Positions 43,763 to 53,815 of a stretch of DNA of 64,000 bases are shown here, in pieces (positions within the stretch are counted from its first letter, which is position 1; every line of letters begins with the position of its first letter). The stretch lies in NCBI RefSeq assembly GCF_018069805.1, contig NZ_JAGPYN010000001.1, forward strand, positions 248,001 to 312,000. The letters run 5' to 3'. This DNA comes from Pseudoalteromonas ostreae. GTDB taxonomy: Bacteria; Pseudomonadota; Gammaproteobacteria; Enterobacterales; Alteromonadaceae. The position numbers and the translations under genes are program-made. The notes beneath the pieces were generated by a model. It was given only the letters and a program-made list of their open reading frames with translations, was not told the origin of the DNA and ran no database searches.

Positions 43763-44167
43763 ATGACATTTACAGACTTTTATCGACTCAGCGCCCATGC
43801 GGTGATCACCAATGCAAGCGGGGAGATTTTGCAGCTGAAGGCAAGCTATGGTGAACAAGGGTGGGGATTACCTGGTGGCGCGTTAGATATGGGTGAAACA
43901 GTACACCAAGCACTTATACGCGAATGCCAAGAAGAGCTCGGCTGTGAAGTGAAAATTGAACACTTAACTGGCATTTATTACCACAAGGCGTTTAATTCCC
44001 ATGCTTTTATTTTTAGAGTTAGTTTGTTAAAAGATGCTGTGATCACGCTCAGCGATGAACACTTAGCACATCGTTATTATAAATTGTCGGAGCTTTCCAA
44101 GGTTCAACAACATAGAGTCGCAGCCTGTTTAAATTATACCGGTACAGTTGATAGTGCTGCATTTTAA
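43763..44167 (+). CDS. Nudix hydrolase
   Basis: A 134-residue cytoplasmic pyrophosphatase. The Nudix box fits Gx5Ex7REUxEExGU exactly: Gly39, Glu45, Arg53-Glu54, Glu57-Glu58. Substrates in this superfamily are nucleoside diphosphates linked to another group, often damaged nucleotides. Substrate specificity is not visible. The downstream neighbour is a GNAT pseudogene. Confidence 0.9.
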   Translation: MTFTDFYRLSAHAVITNASGEILQLKASYGEQGWGLPGGALDMGETVHQALIRECQEELGCEVKIEHLTGIYYHKAFNSHAFIFRVSLLKDAVITLSDEHLAHRYYKLSELSKVQQHRVAACLNYTGTVDSAAF

Positions 44168-44208
44168 TTTAGCTTAAACGATCACTATCATTAATAGCAA
44201 AACGAGCT

Positions 44209-44545
44209 ATGAATACGCAACGGTTAGTTCTTCGCCATTGCCAGCTAAGCGATGCGCCATTTATCTTGAGTTTATTAAATCAGTCAAGCTTTTATCGTTA
44301 TATTGCTGATAAAGGCATTTACACTCAGCAACAAGCTGAGCAGTATTTACAAAAAACCTTTATTGTTGGCCACCAACAGCAGGGTTTTGGGTATGGGCCA
44401 AGGGGTTGCGTTTGAAGCTACCACAAAACTATTGTGTGTATACCAAGGTAGGCTTAGTCAAATTGCTGCAATAGCAGAGCAGAGAATAGCGCTTCGCACC
44501 GGTTACAAAATAAACTGGGCTTTAGTGGTGTTTATTCTTGAATAA
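44209..44545 (+). pseudogene. GNAT acetyltransferase pseudogene
   Basis: The first 60 codons read as an intact GNAT N-terminus (TQRLVLRHCQLSDAPFILSL, KGIYTQQQAEQYLQKTFI, QQGFGYG). At about 44390 the frame shifts and jumps straight to the acetyl-CoA-binding part, GQGVAFEATTKLL. A second jump skips from SQIAAIAE to a remnant TGYK near the end. In an intact member about 35-40 residues would separate 'GFG' from 'GQGVAFEAT', so two internal deletions are likely. It cannot be functional. Confidence 0.78.
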
Positions 44546-45155
44546 GAACGTTCAGGGTGGTTGCTACCTGTTGATTAATATTCTGCCAGTTTTGCTCTAA
44601 GCTTTCGACAAGACCTTCGTAATCATCACCGATTAAAGGGTTAACTTCACTAAAATAATGAATTGCTTTTAAAGAGCGGCCATTTTCGAATGACGTATAA
44701 TACAGACGCCATAAACCGGAAATATCCGCATTACCTTGGTTATCACCATTGAAATGATGCAGTTCATATTCTAATTCATAATAACTTTGCTGATCTTTAT
44801 CTGTTATGACAGGTAATCCTTTGACCACCATCCAGTTATCAAGCTCAGTAAATAATGTTTGATGGGCACTTGCTGTTAGCATCTGATCTGGCGCTTCACT
44901 CCATAAGTGATAATTAGCAGCATTGATCTGATTATTATCCATTTTCATTGCAATACCACGGTTATTCAAGGCACCACGTAAGCTGACAGTACTGACGCGC
45001 AATTGGGCTATTGTGTTAGTTGCACTGCGCTGCATTGGCTTTATAGTTTGCTCAAACTGATAATATTCAATCGGTGTATTAAGCGATTGACTACACCCTG
45101 ACAAGAACAGCACCCCGATAACAGCAAAAAATTGTAGTTGTAAAAGCGTGCGCAT
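44532..45155 (-). CDS. pqiC: PqiC-like intermembrane transport lipoprotein
   Basis: A 207-residue outer-membrane lipoprotein with lipobox FLSGC (Cys21). It belongs to the ABC-type transport auxiliary family (DUF330) that includes PqiC. The motif RGALNNRGIAMKMDNNQINA and ANYHLWSEAPDQML is typical. It is the last gene of pqiABC, with its ATG overlapping the pqiB stop (TAATG). In E. coli PqiC anchors the PqiB syringe to the outer membrane. Confidence 0.85.
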   Translation of the reverse strand: MRTLLQLQFFAVIGVLFLSGCSQSLNTPIEYYQFEQTIKPMQRSATNTIAQLRVSTVSLRGALNNRGIAMKMDNNQINAANYHLWSEAPDQMLTASAHQTLFTELDNWMVVKGLPVITDKDQQSYYELEYELHHFNGDNQGNADISGLWRLYYTSFENGRSLKAIHYFSEVNPLIGDDYEGLVESLEQNWQNINQQVATTLNVLIQE

Positions 45156-46810
45156 TATTGTTTCCTCGGCGTTGGATCGGCAGGCAATGATTTATCAAAA
45201 ATAAACATATTTGGTTGCTCATTTAAACCGCGAGTAAGTGGTTGTAGCTCTTCACTTAAGCGTTTAAATTCTGAAAGCGTTTGTTGTAACTGATTATGAA
45301 ATGAAGAACCCTGTTGATAACTGGCCATGGTTTTTTCAAACTGTTTCATGGTGACATCAAATTGCTGCATACTTTTTGTCATTTCAGCAAAATTACGATT
45401 GATATCACCGGGTAAATTTTGGGTATCTTGTTTACTTAATAATGTACGCATTTCATTCGCCAGCGCTTGGTAATCAGTAAACGCCGAATCAATTTGCGCT
45501 AAGCTGTCTTCAATTTTTAAATTATTTACCTTACTTAATACGTCAGACACTTGATCTGCTAAAACGGTTATGCCACTGGAAACACTTGGAAATATTTGAT
45601 ATTGAGACAGTGTTTCTAACTTCGCTGCTGGGGCATCGTGGTAGATATCAAAATCGACATACACAGCGCCAGTGAGTAAGTTACCTGGTTTTAAAGAAGC
45701 GCGCATGCCATTTTTTATCCAACCATCAACACTACTTTGCCAAAATTCTTTAGCTGAGACATTGTTGTGGTAAATGCGGCCATACTCAATTTTTATCAAA
45801 GCGGGCACCGCTGTATTATCAGTTCTAAAATGAGCGGGTTTGCCATCGATGATCACATGAGCGGGGGCTTCTACAACAGTACCTACACGCATACCACGAT
45901 ATTCAACTGGTGCACCGGCACGTAAACCGCGAATAGACTGCTCAAACTCAATTAGGTAATAATCAAAATTATAAAAACGTTCCTCAAGAGCATCTTTGTA
46001 GCTGTTACTAAGCGAAAAGTTATGACCCTCTTGGGCAAAATCCCCTGGCGATTGTTGTTCAGGCAAACCAACCGAGATCCCTCCTTTTAATAACCTGCTT
46101 AATGAACCTGTTTTTACATTAATGCCATCGGCTGATAAATCAATTTCAATACCCGTATTGACCCAGAAAATAGAATTTAAAGTGATCAGGTTTTGATAAG
46201 GTTCGTTGATGAAAATACCATACTTCATTGCTTGGTTCTTCCAATCAAATATCGCGGTTTCAACTTGACCAATTTTATAATTCTTAAAAAATATACCGGT
46301 GCCTACATCCATAACCTCAGCATCATAACTGAGTAATGAAAAGCGACCGCCTTTGACATCTTTATCAATCAGCGCTGGCTCTTCTTGTAATTTAAAGTGT
46401 TCTTTTGTTTTGCTACTTTCACCTGGTGAAAACTCTAAATACACTCCTGAAAGTAAAGTGCTCATGCCGCTGATACCTGTTTCATCAATACGCGGTTTTA
46501 CTACCCATATTTTGGCATCTTCAGTGAGTAAGCCATCATAATGCTTATCAATTTGCGCACGAGCAATCACACTGTTTTTAGTATCAGAGAGGCGAACATG
46601 ATCAATTTGGCCTATTTTCACGCTACGCACTTTTATTTCAGTCTTTCCAGCCACAATACTTTCAGCCTGAGGCATTGAAATATAAATGGTTGCACCTTTA
46701 TTAGCTTGGTATTGGTAAAGCATCCACATACCAACGAGCAAAGCTATAACCGGTATGATCCAAATCGCTGAAATAATGGGTTCTTTTTTTATATTAGCCG
46801 TTTCGCTCAT
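45155..46810 (-). CDS. pqiB: PqiB, MCE-domain intermembrane transport protein
   Basis: A 551-residue protein with one N-terminal membrane helix (IISAIWIIPVIALLVGMWML) and three MCE domains. Domain starts are GATIYISMPQAESIVAGKTE, GGRFSLLSYDAEVMDVGTGI and FEQSIRGLRAGAPVEYRGM. A coiled-coil tail follows. Length is close to E. coli PqiB (546). MCE rings form a tube that moves lipid between the membranes. It sits between pqiA and pqiC, in the E. coli order. Role is envelope lipid homeostasis. Confidence 0.93.
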   Translation of the reverse strand: MSETANIKKEPIISAIWIIPVIALLVGMWMLYQYQANKGATIYISMPQAESIVAGKTEIKVRSVKIGQIDHVRLSDTKNSVIARAQIDKHYDGLLTEDAKIWVVKPRIDETGISGMSTLLSGVYLEFSPGESSKTKEHFKLQEEPALIDKDVKGGRFSLLSYDAEVMDVGTGIFFKNYKIGQVETAIFDWKNQAMKYGIFINEPYQNLITLNSIFWVNTGIEIDLSADGINVKTGSLSRLLKGGISVGLPEQQSPGDFAQEGHNFSLSNSYKDALEERFYNFDYYLIEFEQSIRGLRAGAPVEYRGMRVGTVVEAPAHVIIDGKPAHFRTDNTAVPALIKIEYGRIYHNNVSAKEFWQSSVDGWIKNGMRASLKPGNLLTGAVYVDFDIYHDAPAAKLETLSQYQIFPSVSSGITVLADQVSDVLSKVNNLKIEDSLAQIDSAFTDYQALANEMRTLLSKQDTQNLPGDINRNFAEMTKSMQQFDVTMKQFEKTMASYQQGSSFHNQLQQTLSEFKRLSEELQPLTRGLNEQPNMFIFDKSLPADPTPRKQ

Positions 46811-46819
46811 GCTGTTTCT

Positions 46820-48046
46820 CTAATTTATAATCTTTTTATCATTTTTTGGCGAATCCCATAATAGCCGAGGGTCAAACGCGTGTGCTGCTAGCATTTGGCA
46901 AATCACCATGATAGTAAAAAATACAGTGCCTAAACCTGGTGTTACTGACATTAAATTTCCAAGTTGCACTAAGGCTACTAGAATCGCGACAACAAATACA
47001 TCGATCATGGACCATTTACCAATAAACTCAGTTAATTGATAGACTTTCGTATAGCCTTTTGTCTGGCTGTTAGCGGGTTTGCTCACCAAAAAGCATAAAA
47101 ACGTTAAAATAAGCGCTTTAGCTAATGGTACTACTACACTAGCTAAAAAAATGATTAATGCAATAGGGTATGAGCCTGCTTGCCACAGTGTTATCACCCC
47201 ACCAATTAATGTTGAGGGGGATTCATCGCCTAAACTAGTGGTGTACATTATTGGTAATAGGTTTGCGGGAATATAACAGGCAATTGAAGTTATTAACCAT
47301 GCCGTCGCTTTTTGTACGCTGTGCGGGTTTCTAATATGGGTTTTGCTATTACAGCGAGAACAGTATTCGCTATCACTAAGTTGATGGCAGACATGACAGG
47401 CACGAATGTTACTATCTATAGCCCGATAAGAAAGTTTTGCAGCTGCAATTTTAGCCTGAGGCTGTACTTGATCCCATAATCGAGCACGATTTAAGTGTGC
47501 TAATGAGCCAATATAGAAGAGTACAAACGCGGTATAGGCCCAAAAACTAACGCCAAAGCTGACTTCCGCTAGTGACATTATTTTTACCATGCTGACCAAT
47601 ACACCGATTAAAAATATTTCTGACATGATCCATGGTTCCAGCGCCAAGGTGAATTTGAGTAAGCGTCTAGCCATTGGTTGCGGTATAACTTTGAGTAAAC
47701 CCAAATGCAGTGGGATCAAAATCGTGAGCAATGCCATCGGTAAACCAATAATACTCACATCAATAAAAATCCCTAATAAATCGCTGTCGTAATTAAACAA
47801 AATACGAGCAGCATCGGGCAAGGTTATTGTTTGTGTAATGCCATTACTACTAAATGAAATAAAAGGATAAAACATACTGCTTAATAGCATCAGCAGGGCA
47901 CTGATACTAAGAGCGACAATACGACTGTCGTAATTTATATTTGCTGCACAAAGCTTACTGTGGCAATGTGGACAAACAGCCATTTGTTTTGCAACTATGT
48001 GCGGAATATCAATAATAAGGTCACAATTAGGGCAGGCAGTTTGCAA
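46820..48046 (-). CDS. pqiA: PqiA, inner-membrane component (TTG start)
   Basis: A 408-residue inner-membrane protein with two PqiA repeats. Each starts with a CxxC pair: CPNCDLIIDIP with CPHCHSK, and CHVCHQLSDSEYCSRC. Helices include MLLSSMFYPFISFS. It starts at TTG; the only other in-frame codons before the upstream stop at 48071-48073 are poor starts, and the alternative ATG at residue 22 would lose the first CxxC. It is divergent from the solute-binding-protein gene. It begins the pqiABC operon, usually induced by envelope stress or oxidants. Confidence 0.9.
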   Translation of the reverse strand: MQTACPNCDLIIDIPHIVAKQMAVCPHCHSKLCAANINYDSRIVALSISALLMLLSSMFYPFISFSSNGITQTITLPDAARILFNYDSDLLGIFIDVSIIGLPMALLTILIPLHLGLLKVIPQPMARRLLKFTLALEPWIMSEIFLIGVLVSMVKIMSLAEVSFGVSFWAYTAFVLFYIGSLAHLNRARLWDQVQPQAKIAAAKLSYRAIDSNIRACHVCHQLSDSEYCSRCNSKTHIRNPHSVQKATAWLITSIACYIPANLLPIMYTTSLGDESPSTLIGGVITLWQAGSYPIALIIFLASVVVPLAKALILTFLCFLVSKPANSQTKGYTKVYQLTEFIGKWSMIDVFVVAILVALVQLGNLMSVTPGLGTVFFTIMVICQMLAAHAFDPRLLWDSPKNDKKIIN

Positions 48047-48197
48047 AATTAATAAACCACGTAGAAGTACTTAAGATCAAGTTTGCATCAATTAATGGTT
48101 AAATACAAATGCGAAATTTGTTTAACTAGGCTAGCCTAATAACTATGTTGTCACGCAATTTTACAGTTGCTAAAACGCATCTATTCAATGGGGCTAA

Positions 48198-48974
48198 ATG
48201 AAGTATTTAACAGCGTTTATTTTAGTTTTATACAGCTCTTATGCATTAAGCTTAACTGCGCCTAAAGCTAGCGATAGGATCACTGTTGCAGTCAGCCCTT
48301 CATTACCCCCCTATGTGTTTAGTGAGGATGATACCGGTTTACAGCTGCAAATTTTAAAATCAGCGTTTAAAAACCAAGGTATAACCAATTTAGATATCGT
48401 TTACATGTCTAATAAGCGTGCAGGGCAATCCTTAGAGCAGATGAAGGTGGATATTGTTATGAATTATGCTGGATTCACCACCTCTGAGATTTATCAAAGC
48501 CAAAGTTTATTGGCGTATCAAAATGTGGCGATTAGCTTACGTAAAAATGATTTTAAAATTAATACAGTATATGATCTATTAGGGAAAAGTGTTGTTGCCT
48601 TTCAAAATGCTACCGAATTTTTGCCACCGCCATTTAAAGCACTAACAGCTAAATTGAGTTCTTATGAAGAAGTCGTATATCAAGCGGCGCAAGTGGACCA
48701 CTTAATGAAAGAGTGGGTTGATGTGGTGGTACTAGAAAAACGGGTGTTTTTATATTATTTACAGCAGTATAAAGAATCACACTCAATTAAACCGATTACG
48801 GTACACCCGATATTTCCAGAAGCACCTCGGCCAGCCTATTTCAAGAGTAAAGTGTTACAAGAGGTTTTTGATATGGGACTTGCCCATATCATTGCAAATG
48901 GGGAATACAGTAAAATTATGGCCTTTGATGGCAGTGATTATGCTCAGGCTGTAGAGCCAAACTCAATCAAATAA
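48198..48974 (+). CDS. Family-3 periplasmic solute-binding protein
   Basis: A 258-residue exported protein with signal peptide LTAFILVLYSSYALS. SBP_bac_3 features include VAVSPSLPPYVFSEDDTGLQ, LQILKSAFKNQGITNLDIVY and the late ANGEYSKIMA. Solute-binding proteins of this shape normally bind amino acids or similar, but no ABC permease lies nearby and the protein may instead be an orphan ligand sensor or scavenger. It ends convergently with the thioesterase gene, overlapping by 12 bp. Confidence 0.85.
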   Translation: MKYLTAFILVLYSSYALSLTAPKASDRITVAVSPSLPPYVFSEDDTGLQLQILKSAFKNQGITNLDIVYMSNKRAGQSLEQMKVDIVMNYAGFTTSEIYQSQSLLAYQNVAISLRKNDFKINTVYDLLGKSVVAFQNATEFLPPPFKALTAKLSSYEEVVYQAAQVDHLMKEWVDVVVLEKRVFLYYLQQYKESHSIKPITVHPIFPEAPRPAYFKSKVLQEVFDMGLAHIIANGEYSKIMAFDGSDYAQAVEPNSIK

Positions 48975-49778
48975 TGCTACAGTTTGACGCGTAAGCGCAA
49001 GCAACTCACCAGATTGTGACCAAATACAGCCATCTTCTAAACCATAACCATCTTTACAGTGATGAGTTTCAGCCTCAAATCCAAGCCACTCGTCGGCTGC
49101 CAATGTTGGCGTTTTTACAAATTCTAAATACCACGACATGCTACTAGCCGGTGCTGGTTGGTTAAACATTTGTAATAAAGTAGGTGGCCATGCATCCGTT
49201 AAGGCAATAATATGTGCCTCACTTAGTTCTGCTGGCGACTGTTTAAATTTCATCCAGCCGCCTAAGTGAGACGTTTGGGCTGCTGTAAACGGCATTGCAC
49301 CTTGCTGAGGACAAAGCGCGACATGCTGGAAAAATTCCGGCATGGCACCTGACTGAAATGGCAGTGTGTAACGTTCATTAACCGGTTTTAGGCTCATTGT
49401 TTTTGTCACTGGTACCTTAATGGCTGAATCTCGCGATTTTGCAAAACACGCTTGCACGACCACGCTTACTTGGCCGTTCTGCAGTGCTTTAGCCAGTACT
49501 TGTGTGCTACTTTTTCCTTCCCGTAAAATTTCGACTGAGAGAGAAAAATCAGTATCTGCTAATAAAGGACCTACAAAATTTGTACTAATAGACAACAAAC
49601 GACGACTAGATTCTATTTGTTGACGCATTGCCTGATAAAGTAATGAGGCTGATAAACCGCCAAAAGCAGTTCGACCTTGGCACCAGTTAGCAGGAAATTG
49701 CATTGTTGCGTGAATTTGTTCTGAAGGGGAAAGCTGACCTATACGTGCAGCTTGTAGTAGTAGTTGATCAAAATGCAT
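48963..49778 (-). CDS. Acyl-CoA thioesterase (TesB-like double hotdog)
   Basis: A 271-residue cytosolic thioesterase. The two-hotdog family is seen in the FGGLSASLLYQAM segment with the catalytic-motif region, SISTNFVGPLLADTDFSLSV, and the C-terminal MSWYLEFVKTP. It probably hydrolyses acyl-CoA. The ATG at 49778 is behind AAAGGATC; a start at 49796 would give six extra residues and no ribosome-binding site. It is divergent from dnaK. Confidence 0.82.
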   Translation of the reverse strand: MHFDQLLLQAARIGQLSPSEQIHATMQFPANWCQGRTAFGGLSASLLYQAMRQQIESSRRLLSISTNFVGPLLADTDFSLSVEILREGKSSTQVLAKALQNGQVSVVVQACFAKSRDSAIKVPVTKTMSLKPVNERYTLPFQSGAMPEFFQHVALCPQQGAMPFTAAQTSHLGGWMKFKQSPAELSEAHIIALTDAWPPTLLQMFNQPAPASSMSWYLEFVKTPTLAADEWLGFEAETHHCKDGYGLEDGCIWSQSGELLALTRQTVALFD

Positions 49779-49947
49779 GGTGATCCTTTGAGTCATTTTT
49801 TATTTATTCGTAATTTTATAACACATAAAAACTCATCAGACCAGATTGCAAAGTGGCCTCTGGTGATGCAAAAAACGACAATCCACACATTAATTAGGGT
49901 TATTTGCAAAATAAATTACAAAAAAGCACTTTTTTTTCATTTTTACA

Positions 49948-49977
49948 GTTGAATTAAGTTTGTGGCATCCCTATCTA
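49948..49977 (+). promoter_or_regulatory. Heat-shock (sigma-32-like) promoter of dnaK
   Basis: GTTGAA, 15 bp, then CCCTATCTA resembles the sigma-32 consensus CTTGAA with CCCCATNTA at standard spacing. It lies 45 bp before the dnaK ATG. It would make dnaK heat-inducible. Confidence 0.65.
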
Positions 49978-50022
49978 CTAGTCATCGAACGTATTAATGA
50001 ATTTTGAAGTTGGAGATATTTC

Positions 50023-51939
50023 ATGGGTAAAATTATCGGAATCGACTTAGGTACTACTAACTCTTGTGTTGCAGTACTTGATGGTGGCAAAGCACGTGTT
50101 ATTGAAAACGCGGAAGGCGATCGTACCACTCCGTCTATTATTGCTTACACGCAAGACGGTGAAACTCTGGTAGGTCAATCAGCTAAACGTCAAGCGGTTA
50201 CTAATCCGACAAACACATTATTTGCAATTAAGCGTTTAATTGGTCGTCGTTTTGAAGACGAAGAAGTACAACGTGATATCGGCATCATGCCTTTTAAAAT
50301 TATCAAAGCAGATAATGGTGATGCATGGGTTGAAGCGGGCGGCGAAAAACGCGCTGCACCACAAATTTCAGCTGAAGTTTTGAAAAAAATGAAAAAAACA
50401 GCTGAAGACTTTTTAGGTGAAGCAGTAACAGAAGCGGTTATCACAGTACCTGCTTACTTTAACGATTCACAACGTCAAGCAACTAAAGATGCTGGTCGTA
50501 TCGCGGGTCTTGAAGTTAAACGTATCATCAATGAGCCTACCGCAGCTGCCCTTGCTTATGGCATGGACAAAAACAAAGGCGAGAACGTTGTTGCAGTATA
50601 TGACTTAGGTGGTGGTACTTTCGATTTATCAATCATTGAAATTGATGAAGTTGAAGGTGAGCACACATTTGAAGTACTTGCTACAAATGGCGACACTCAC
50701 TTAGGTGGTGAAGATTTCGATAACCGCGTAATCAACTATTTAGTTGCTGAATTCAAGAAAGATCAAGGTTTAGACTTAAAAACTGATCCACTTGCAATGC
50801 AACGTGTTAAAGAAGCGGCTGAAAAAGCAAAAATTGAATTATCATCTGCACAATCTACAGAAGTAAACCTTCCGTACGTAACTGCTGATGCAACGGGTCC
50901 TAAGCACATGAACGTGAAATTAACACGTGCTAAGCTTGAGTCACTGGTTGAAGATTTAGTAATGAAGTCACTAGAGCCATTAAAACGTGCCCTTGCTGAT
51001 GCTGATTTATCAGTAAGCGACATTGACGACATCATCCTTGTTGGTGGTCAAACACGTATGCCTTTAGTACAAAAAACAGTTGCTGATTTCTTTGGTAAAG
51101 AGCCACGTAAAGACGTTAACCCTGATGAAGCAGTAGCCGTAGGCGCAGCAATTCAAGGTGGTGTACTAGCTGGTGATGTAAAAGATGTACTATTACTAGA
51201 CGTTTCACCATTATCTCTAGGTATCGAGACTATGGGCTCTGTAATGACAGCGCTAATTGAGAAAAATACGACTATTCCAACGAAGAAATCGCAAACATTC
51301 TCAACTGCTGAAGATAATCAGGCAGCGGTAACTATCCACGTATTACAAGGTGAGCGTAAACGTGCTAGCGACAATAAATCTCTAGGTCAATTTAACCTAG
51401 AAGGTATTCGTCCAGCACAACGTGGTACACCACAAATCGAAGTAACGTTTGATGTTGACGCTGATGGTATCTTACATGTATCAGCAAAAGATAAAGATAC
51501 TGGTAAAGAGCAAAAAATCACCATTCAAGCATCTTCAGGCTTAAGCGATGAAGAAGTTGAAAAAATGGTTCGTGATGCAGAAGCGCACGCCGAAGACGAC
51601 AAAAAGTTCGAAGAGCTAGTTGCAGCTCGTAACCAAGCTGATGCATTAGTACATGGTACGCGTAAACAAATCGAAGAAGCGGGTGATGCATTACCAAGCG
51701 AAGACAAAGACGCGATTGAAGCGGCTGTTGTTGAGCTAGAAGCTGCGATTAAGAGTGATAAAAAAGACGAGATTGAAGCAAAAACTCAAGCACTTGCTGA
51801 AAAGTCACAAAAGTTAATGGAAATTGCACAAGCGAAAGCACAACAAGGTGGTGACGCCGGTGCCGAGCAGCAACAGTCTGCGCAGAAAGATGACGACGTA
51901 GTGGATGCTGAGTTCGAAGAAGTTAAAGACAACAAGTAA
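50023..51939 (+). CDS. dnaK: Chaperone DnaK (Hsp70)
   Basis: A 638-residue ATP-dependent folding chaperone. Start [20 protein letters not shown] is diagnostic; the ATPase has [29 protein letters not shown] and [12 protein letters not shown]. The substrate-binding domain and a helical lid follow, ending in the EEVKDNK-type tail ([13 protein letters not shown]). Length equals E. coli DnaK. It is followed by dnaJ after 178 bp with a hairpin between. No grpE lies adjacent. Confidence 0.98.
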   Translation: MGKIIGIDLGTTNSCVAVLDGGKARVIENAEGDRTTPSIIAYTQDGETLVGQSAKRQAVTNPTNTLFAIKRLIGRRFEDEEVQRDIGIMPFKIIKADNGDAWVEAGGEKRAAPQISAEVLKKMKKTAEDFLGEAVTEAVITVPAYFNDSQRQATKDAGRIAGLEVKRIINEPTAAALAYGMDKNKGENVVAVYDLGGGTFDLSIIEIDEVEGEHTFEVLATNGDTHLGGEDFDNRVINYLVAEFKKDQGLDLKTDPLAMQRVKEAAEKAKIELSSAQSTEVNLPYVTADATGPKHMNVKLTRAKLESLVEDLVMKSLEPLKRALADADLSVSDIDDIILVGGQTRMPLVQKTVADFFGKEPRKDVNPDEAVAVGAAIQGGVLAGDVKDVLLLDVSPLSLGIETMGSVMTALIEKNTTIPTKKSQTFSTAEDNQAAVTIHVLQGERKRASDNKSLGQFNLEGIRPAQRGTPQIEVTFDVDADGILHVSAKDKDTGKEQKITIQASSGLSDEEVEKMVRDAEAHAEDDKKFEELVAARNQADALVHGTRKQIEEAGDALPSEDKDAIEAAVVELEAAIKSDKKDEIEAKTQALAEKSQKLMEIAQAKAQQGGDAGAEQQQSAQKDDDVVDAEFEEVKDNK

Positions 51940-52009
51940 TTGTTGTTAGCGCTTCGCCTAACTGAAAACACGATGACTGATATCGCAATTTAAGTTAGGA
52001 TGAACAACT

Positions 52010-52042
52010 AAGGCGCGCGGGCTAAAGCTTGACGCGCCTTTT
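52010..52042 (+). terminator. Terminator/attenuator hairpin between dnaK and dnaJ
   Basis: AAGGCGCG pairs with CGCGCCTT across a 15-nt loop, and is followed by four T counting from within the stem. It would lower dnaJ expression relative to dnaK. T-tract is short, so partial termination is likely. Confidence 0.7.
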
Positions 52043-52126
52043 GCATGTAAATTAGATGATAAATCGATACGATTTATCGATTTATCCGCAGCAATGCTGC
52101 AGTAAGAAAAGAGTAGTGTGATAGAT

Positions 52127-53269
52127 ATGTCAAAACGCGATTATTATGAAGTCCTGGGAGTGGCAAAAGATGCCAGCGAAAGAGACGTTAAAAAAGCGTA
52201 TAAACGCTTAGCGATGAAATATCATCCAGATCGTACCGCAGGCGATAAAGACCTTGAAACTAAATTCAAGGAAGTAAAAGAAGCTTACGAGATCCTCACC
52301 GACAGTCAAAAACGTCAAATGTATGATCAATACGGCCATGCTGCGTTTGAACAAAGCGGTGGCGGTGGTGGTCATGGCGGCTTTGGCGGCGGCCATGGTG
52401 ACTTTGGTGATGTATTTGGTGACGTGTTCGGTGATATTTTTGGTGGCGGTGGTGGCCGTCGTCAATCGCGTCAACAACGTGGTGCCGATTTACGTTACAA
52501 CATGGACTTAAGTTTAGAAGAAGCGGTTCGTGGTAAAGAAGTCGAAATTAAAGTACCAACGTGGGTAAGTTGTTCCCCGTGTGATGGTAGTGGTGCAAAA
52601 GCAGGTTCTAAACCGAAAACATGTACGACCTGTCATGGGGCAGGCCAAGTGCAAATGCGTCAAGGCTTCTTTGCTGTGCAACAAAGCTGCCCTACCTGTC
52701 AGGGTACTGGTCAGATTATTTCTGATCCATGTAATAGCTGCCATGGCCAAGGTCGGGTAGAAAAAACCAAAACGTTATCTGTTAAAATCCCAGCAGGGGT
52801 TGATACTGGCGACCGCATTCGTTTATCTGGCGAAGGTGAAGCTGGGGTTCACGGTGCACCAGCGGGTGACTTGTATGTGCAAGTATCAGTACGTGAACAT
52901 CGTATCTTTGAGCGTGATGGCAATAACCTATATTGTGAAGTGCCGATAGGGTTTACAACGGCAGCTCTTGGTGGGGAAATTGAAGTACCGACTTTAGATG
53001 GTCGTGCTAAATTGAAGATCCCTGCAGAGAGTCAAACGGGCAAAATGTTCCGTATGCGTGGTAAAGGTGTCAAGTCTGTTCGCAGTGGGGCAGTTGGTGA
53101 CTTGATCTGTAAAGTGGTTATAGAAACACCTGTTAAGTTAAATGAGCGTCAACGCGAGTTATTGCAAGAGCTTGAGCAAAGCATGGGTAAGGATGGTTCT
53201 AAAAACCGCCCAAAAGAAAAAGGCTTTTTTGATGGTGTAAAAAAGTTCTTTGATGATTTAACTAAGTAA
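52127..53269 (+). CDS. dnaJ: Co-chaperone DnaJ (Hsp40)
   Basis: A 380-residue co-chaperone that delivers substrates to DnaK and stimulates its ATPase. It has a J-domain with HPD at 33-35, a Gly/Phe-rich linker, four CxxCxGxG zinc motifs ([32 protein letters not shown]) and the C-terminal substrate domains. The start at ATG 52127 gives [11 protein letters not shown]; the upstream GTG at 52118 adds three unsupported residues. Confidence 0.97.
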   Translation: MSKRDYYEVLGVAKDASERDVKKAYKRLAMKYHPDRTAGDKDLETKFKEVKEAYEILTDSQKRQMYDQYGHAAFEQSGGGGGHGGFGGGHGDFGDVFGDVFGDIFGGGGGRRQSRQQRGADLRYNMDLSLEEAVRGKEVEIKVPTWVSCSPCDGSGAKAGSKPKTCTTCHGAGQVQMRQGFFAVQQSCPTCQGTGQIISDPCNSCHGQGRVEKTKTLSVKIPAGVDTGDRIRLSGEGEAGVHGAPAGDLYVQVSVREHRIFERDGNNLYCEVPIGFTTAALGGEIEVPTLDGRAKLKIPAESQTGKMFRMRGKGVKSVRSGAVGDLICKVVIETPVKLNERQRELLQELEQSMGKDGSKNRPKEKGFFDGVKKFFDDLTK

Positions 53270-53284
53270 TCATTCATTACTTAT

Positions 53285-53312
53285 AAAATGGCGCTAATGA
53301 GCGCCATTTTTT
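53285..53312 (+). terminator. Rho-independent terminator after dnaJ
   Basis: AAAATGGCGC, loop TAATGA, GCGCCATTTT, then TT. The stem is a perfect 10 bp. It separates dnaJ from the feo operon. Confidence 0.88.
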
Positions 53313-53500
53313 ATTGACTAACAAAGCTTAAGAAGCACTTTGCTGAAAACTATAGAGTAACACAAACTCATAATACTATCTTTACAGAGCAAATTGCCTC
53401 GTCAATCTCTAAACTGCTATTTTTATCTTATCAAATGAAAATTAAGACCTAATATAGGTAATTACCAACCATTGCTTCCTTATTTTACATTACTTATCAA

Positions 53501-53519
53501 TATGATAATCAGTCTCACT
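53501..53519. promoter_or_regulatory. Fur box upstream of feoAB
   Basis: TATGATAATCAGTCTCACT matches the Fur consensus arrangement (AATGATAATNATTNTCATT) at most positions. It lies 62 bp before the feoA ATG. Iron repression of feoAB by Fur is well established in relatives, so the site is likely real. Confidence 0.65.
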
Positions 53520-53581
53520 TGCATGATTGAATAATCGGCGTAAAATCAGCGCCATTGATGTATTAAATGAAATAAAATGGC

Positions 53582-53815
53582 ATGTTAACGTTAGACAAAT
53601 TAGTAATTGGCCAACATGGCTCTGTTGTAAGCATCGATCCTAATGCGAGTTTACTGCGCCAGAAATTACTTGCAATGGGTTTAACGCCAGGCGCTCCTGT
53701 TCATGTATTACGCTTTTCTCCGTTTGGCGACCCTATGATCGTCAAAGTTCGTGGCACTGTACTGAGCCTTCGTAAAGCTGAAGCAAAATCAATTAATTTG
53801 GAACTCGCAGTATGA
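53582..53815 (+). CDS. feoA: FeoA, ferrous iron transport accessory protein
   Basis: A 77-residue SH3-like cytoplasmic protein. Segments RQKLLAMGLTPGAPVHVLRF and GDPMIVKVRGTVLSLRKAEA are typical FeoA. It overlaps feoB by 4 bp (ATGA). It supports FeoB-mediated ferrous iron uptake. No feoC gene follows feoB. Confidence 0.93.
   Translation: MLTLDKLVIGQHGSVVSIDPNASLLRQKLLAMGLTPGAPVHVLRFSPFGDPMIVKVRGTVLSLRKAEAKSINLELAV

Larger units (their letters stand above)
53270..53581. other. dnaJ-feoA intergenic region
   Basis: About 310 bp without a gene. It holds the dnaJ terminator at its start and a Fur-like site near its end. No clear small gene or RNA was seen between them. Confidence 0.7.
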
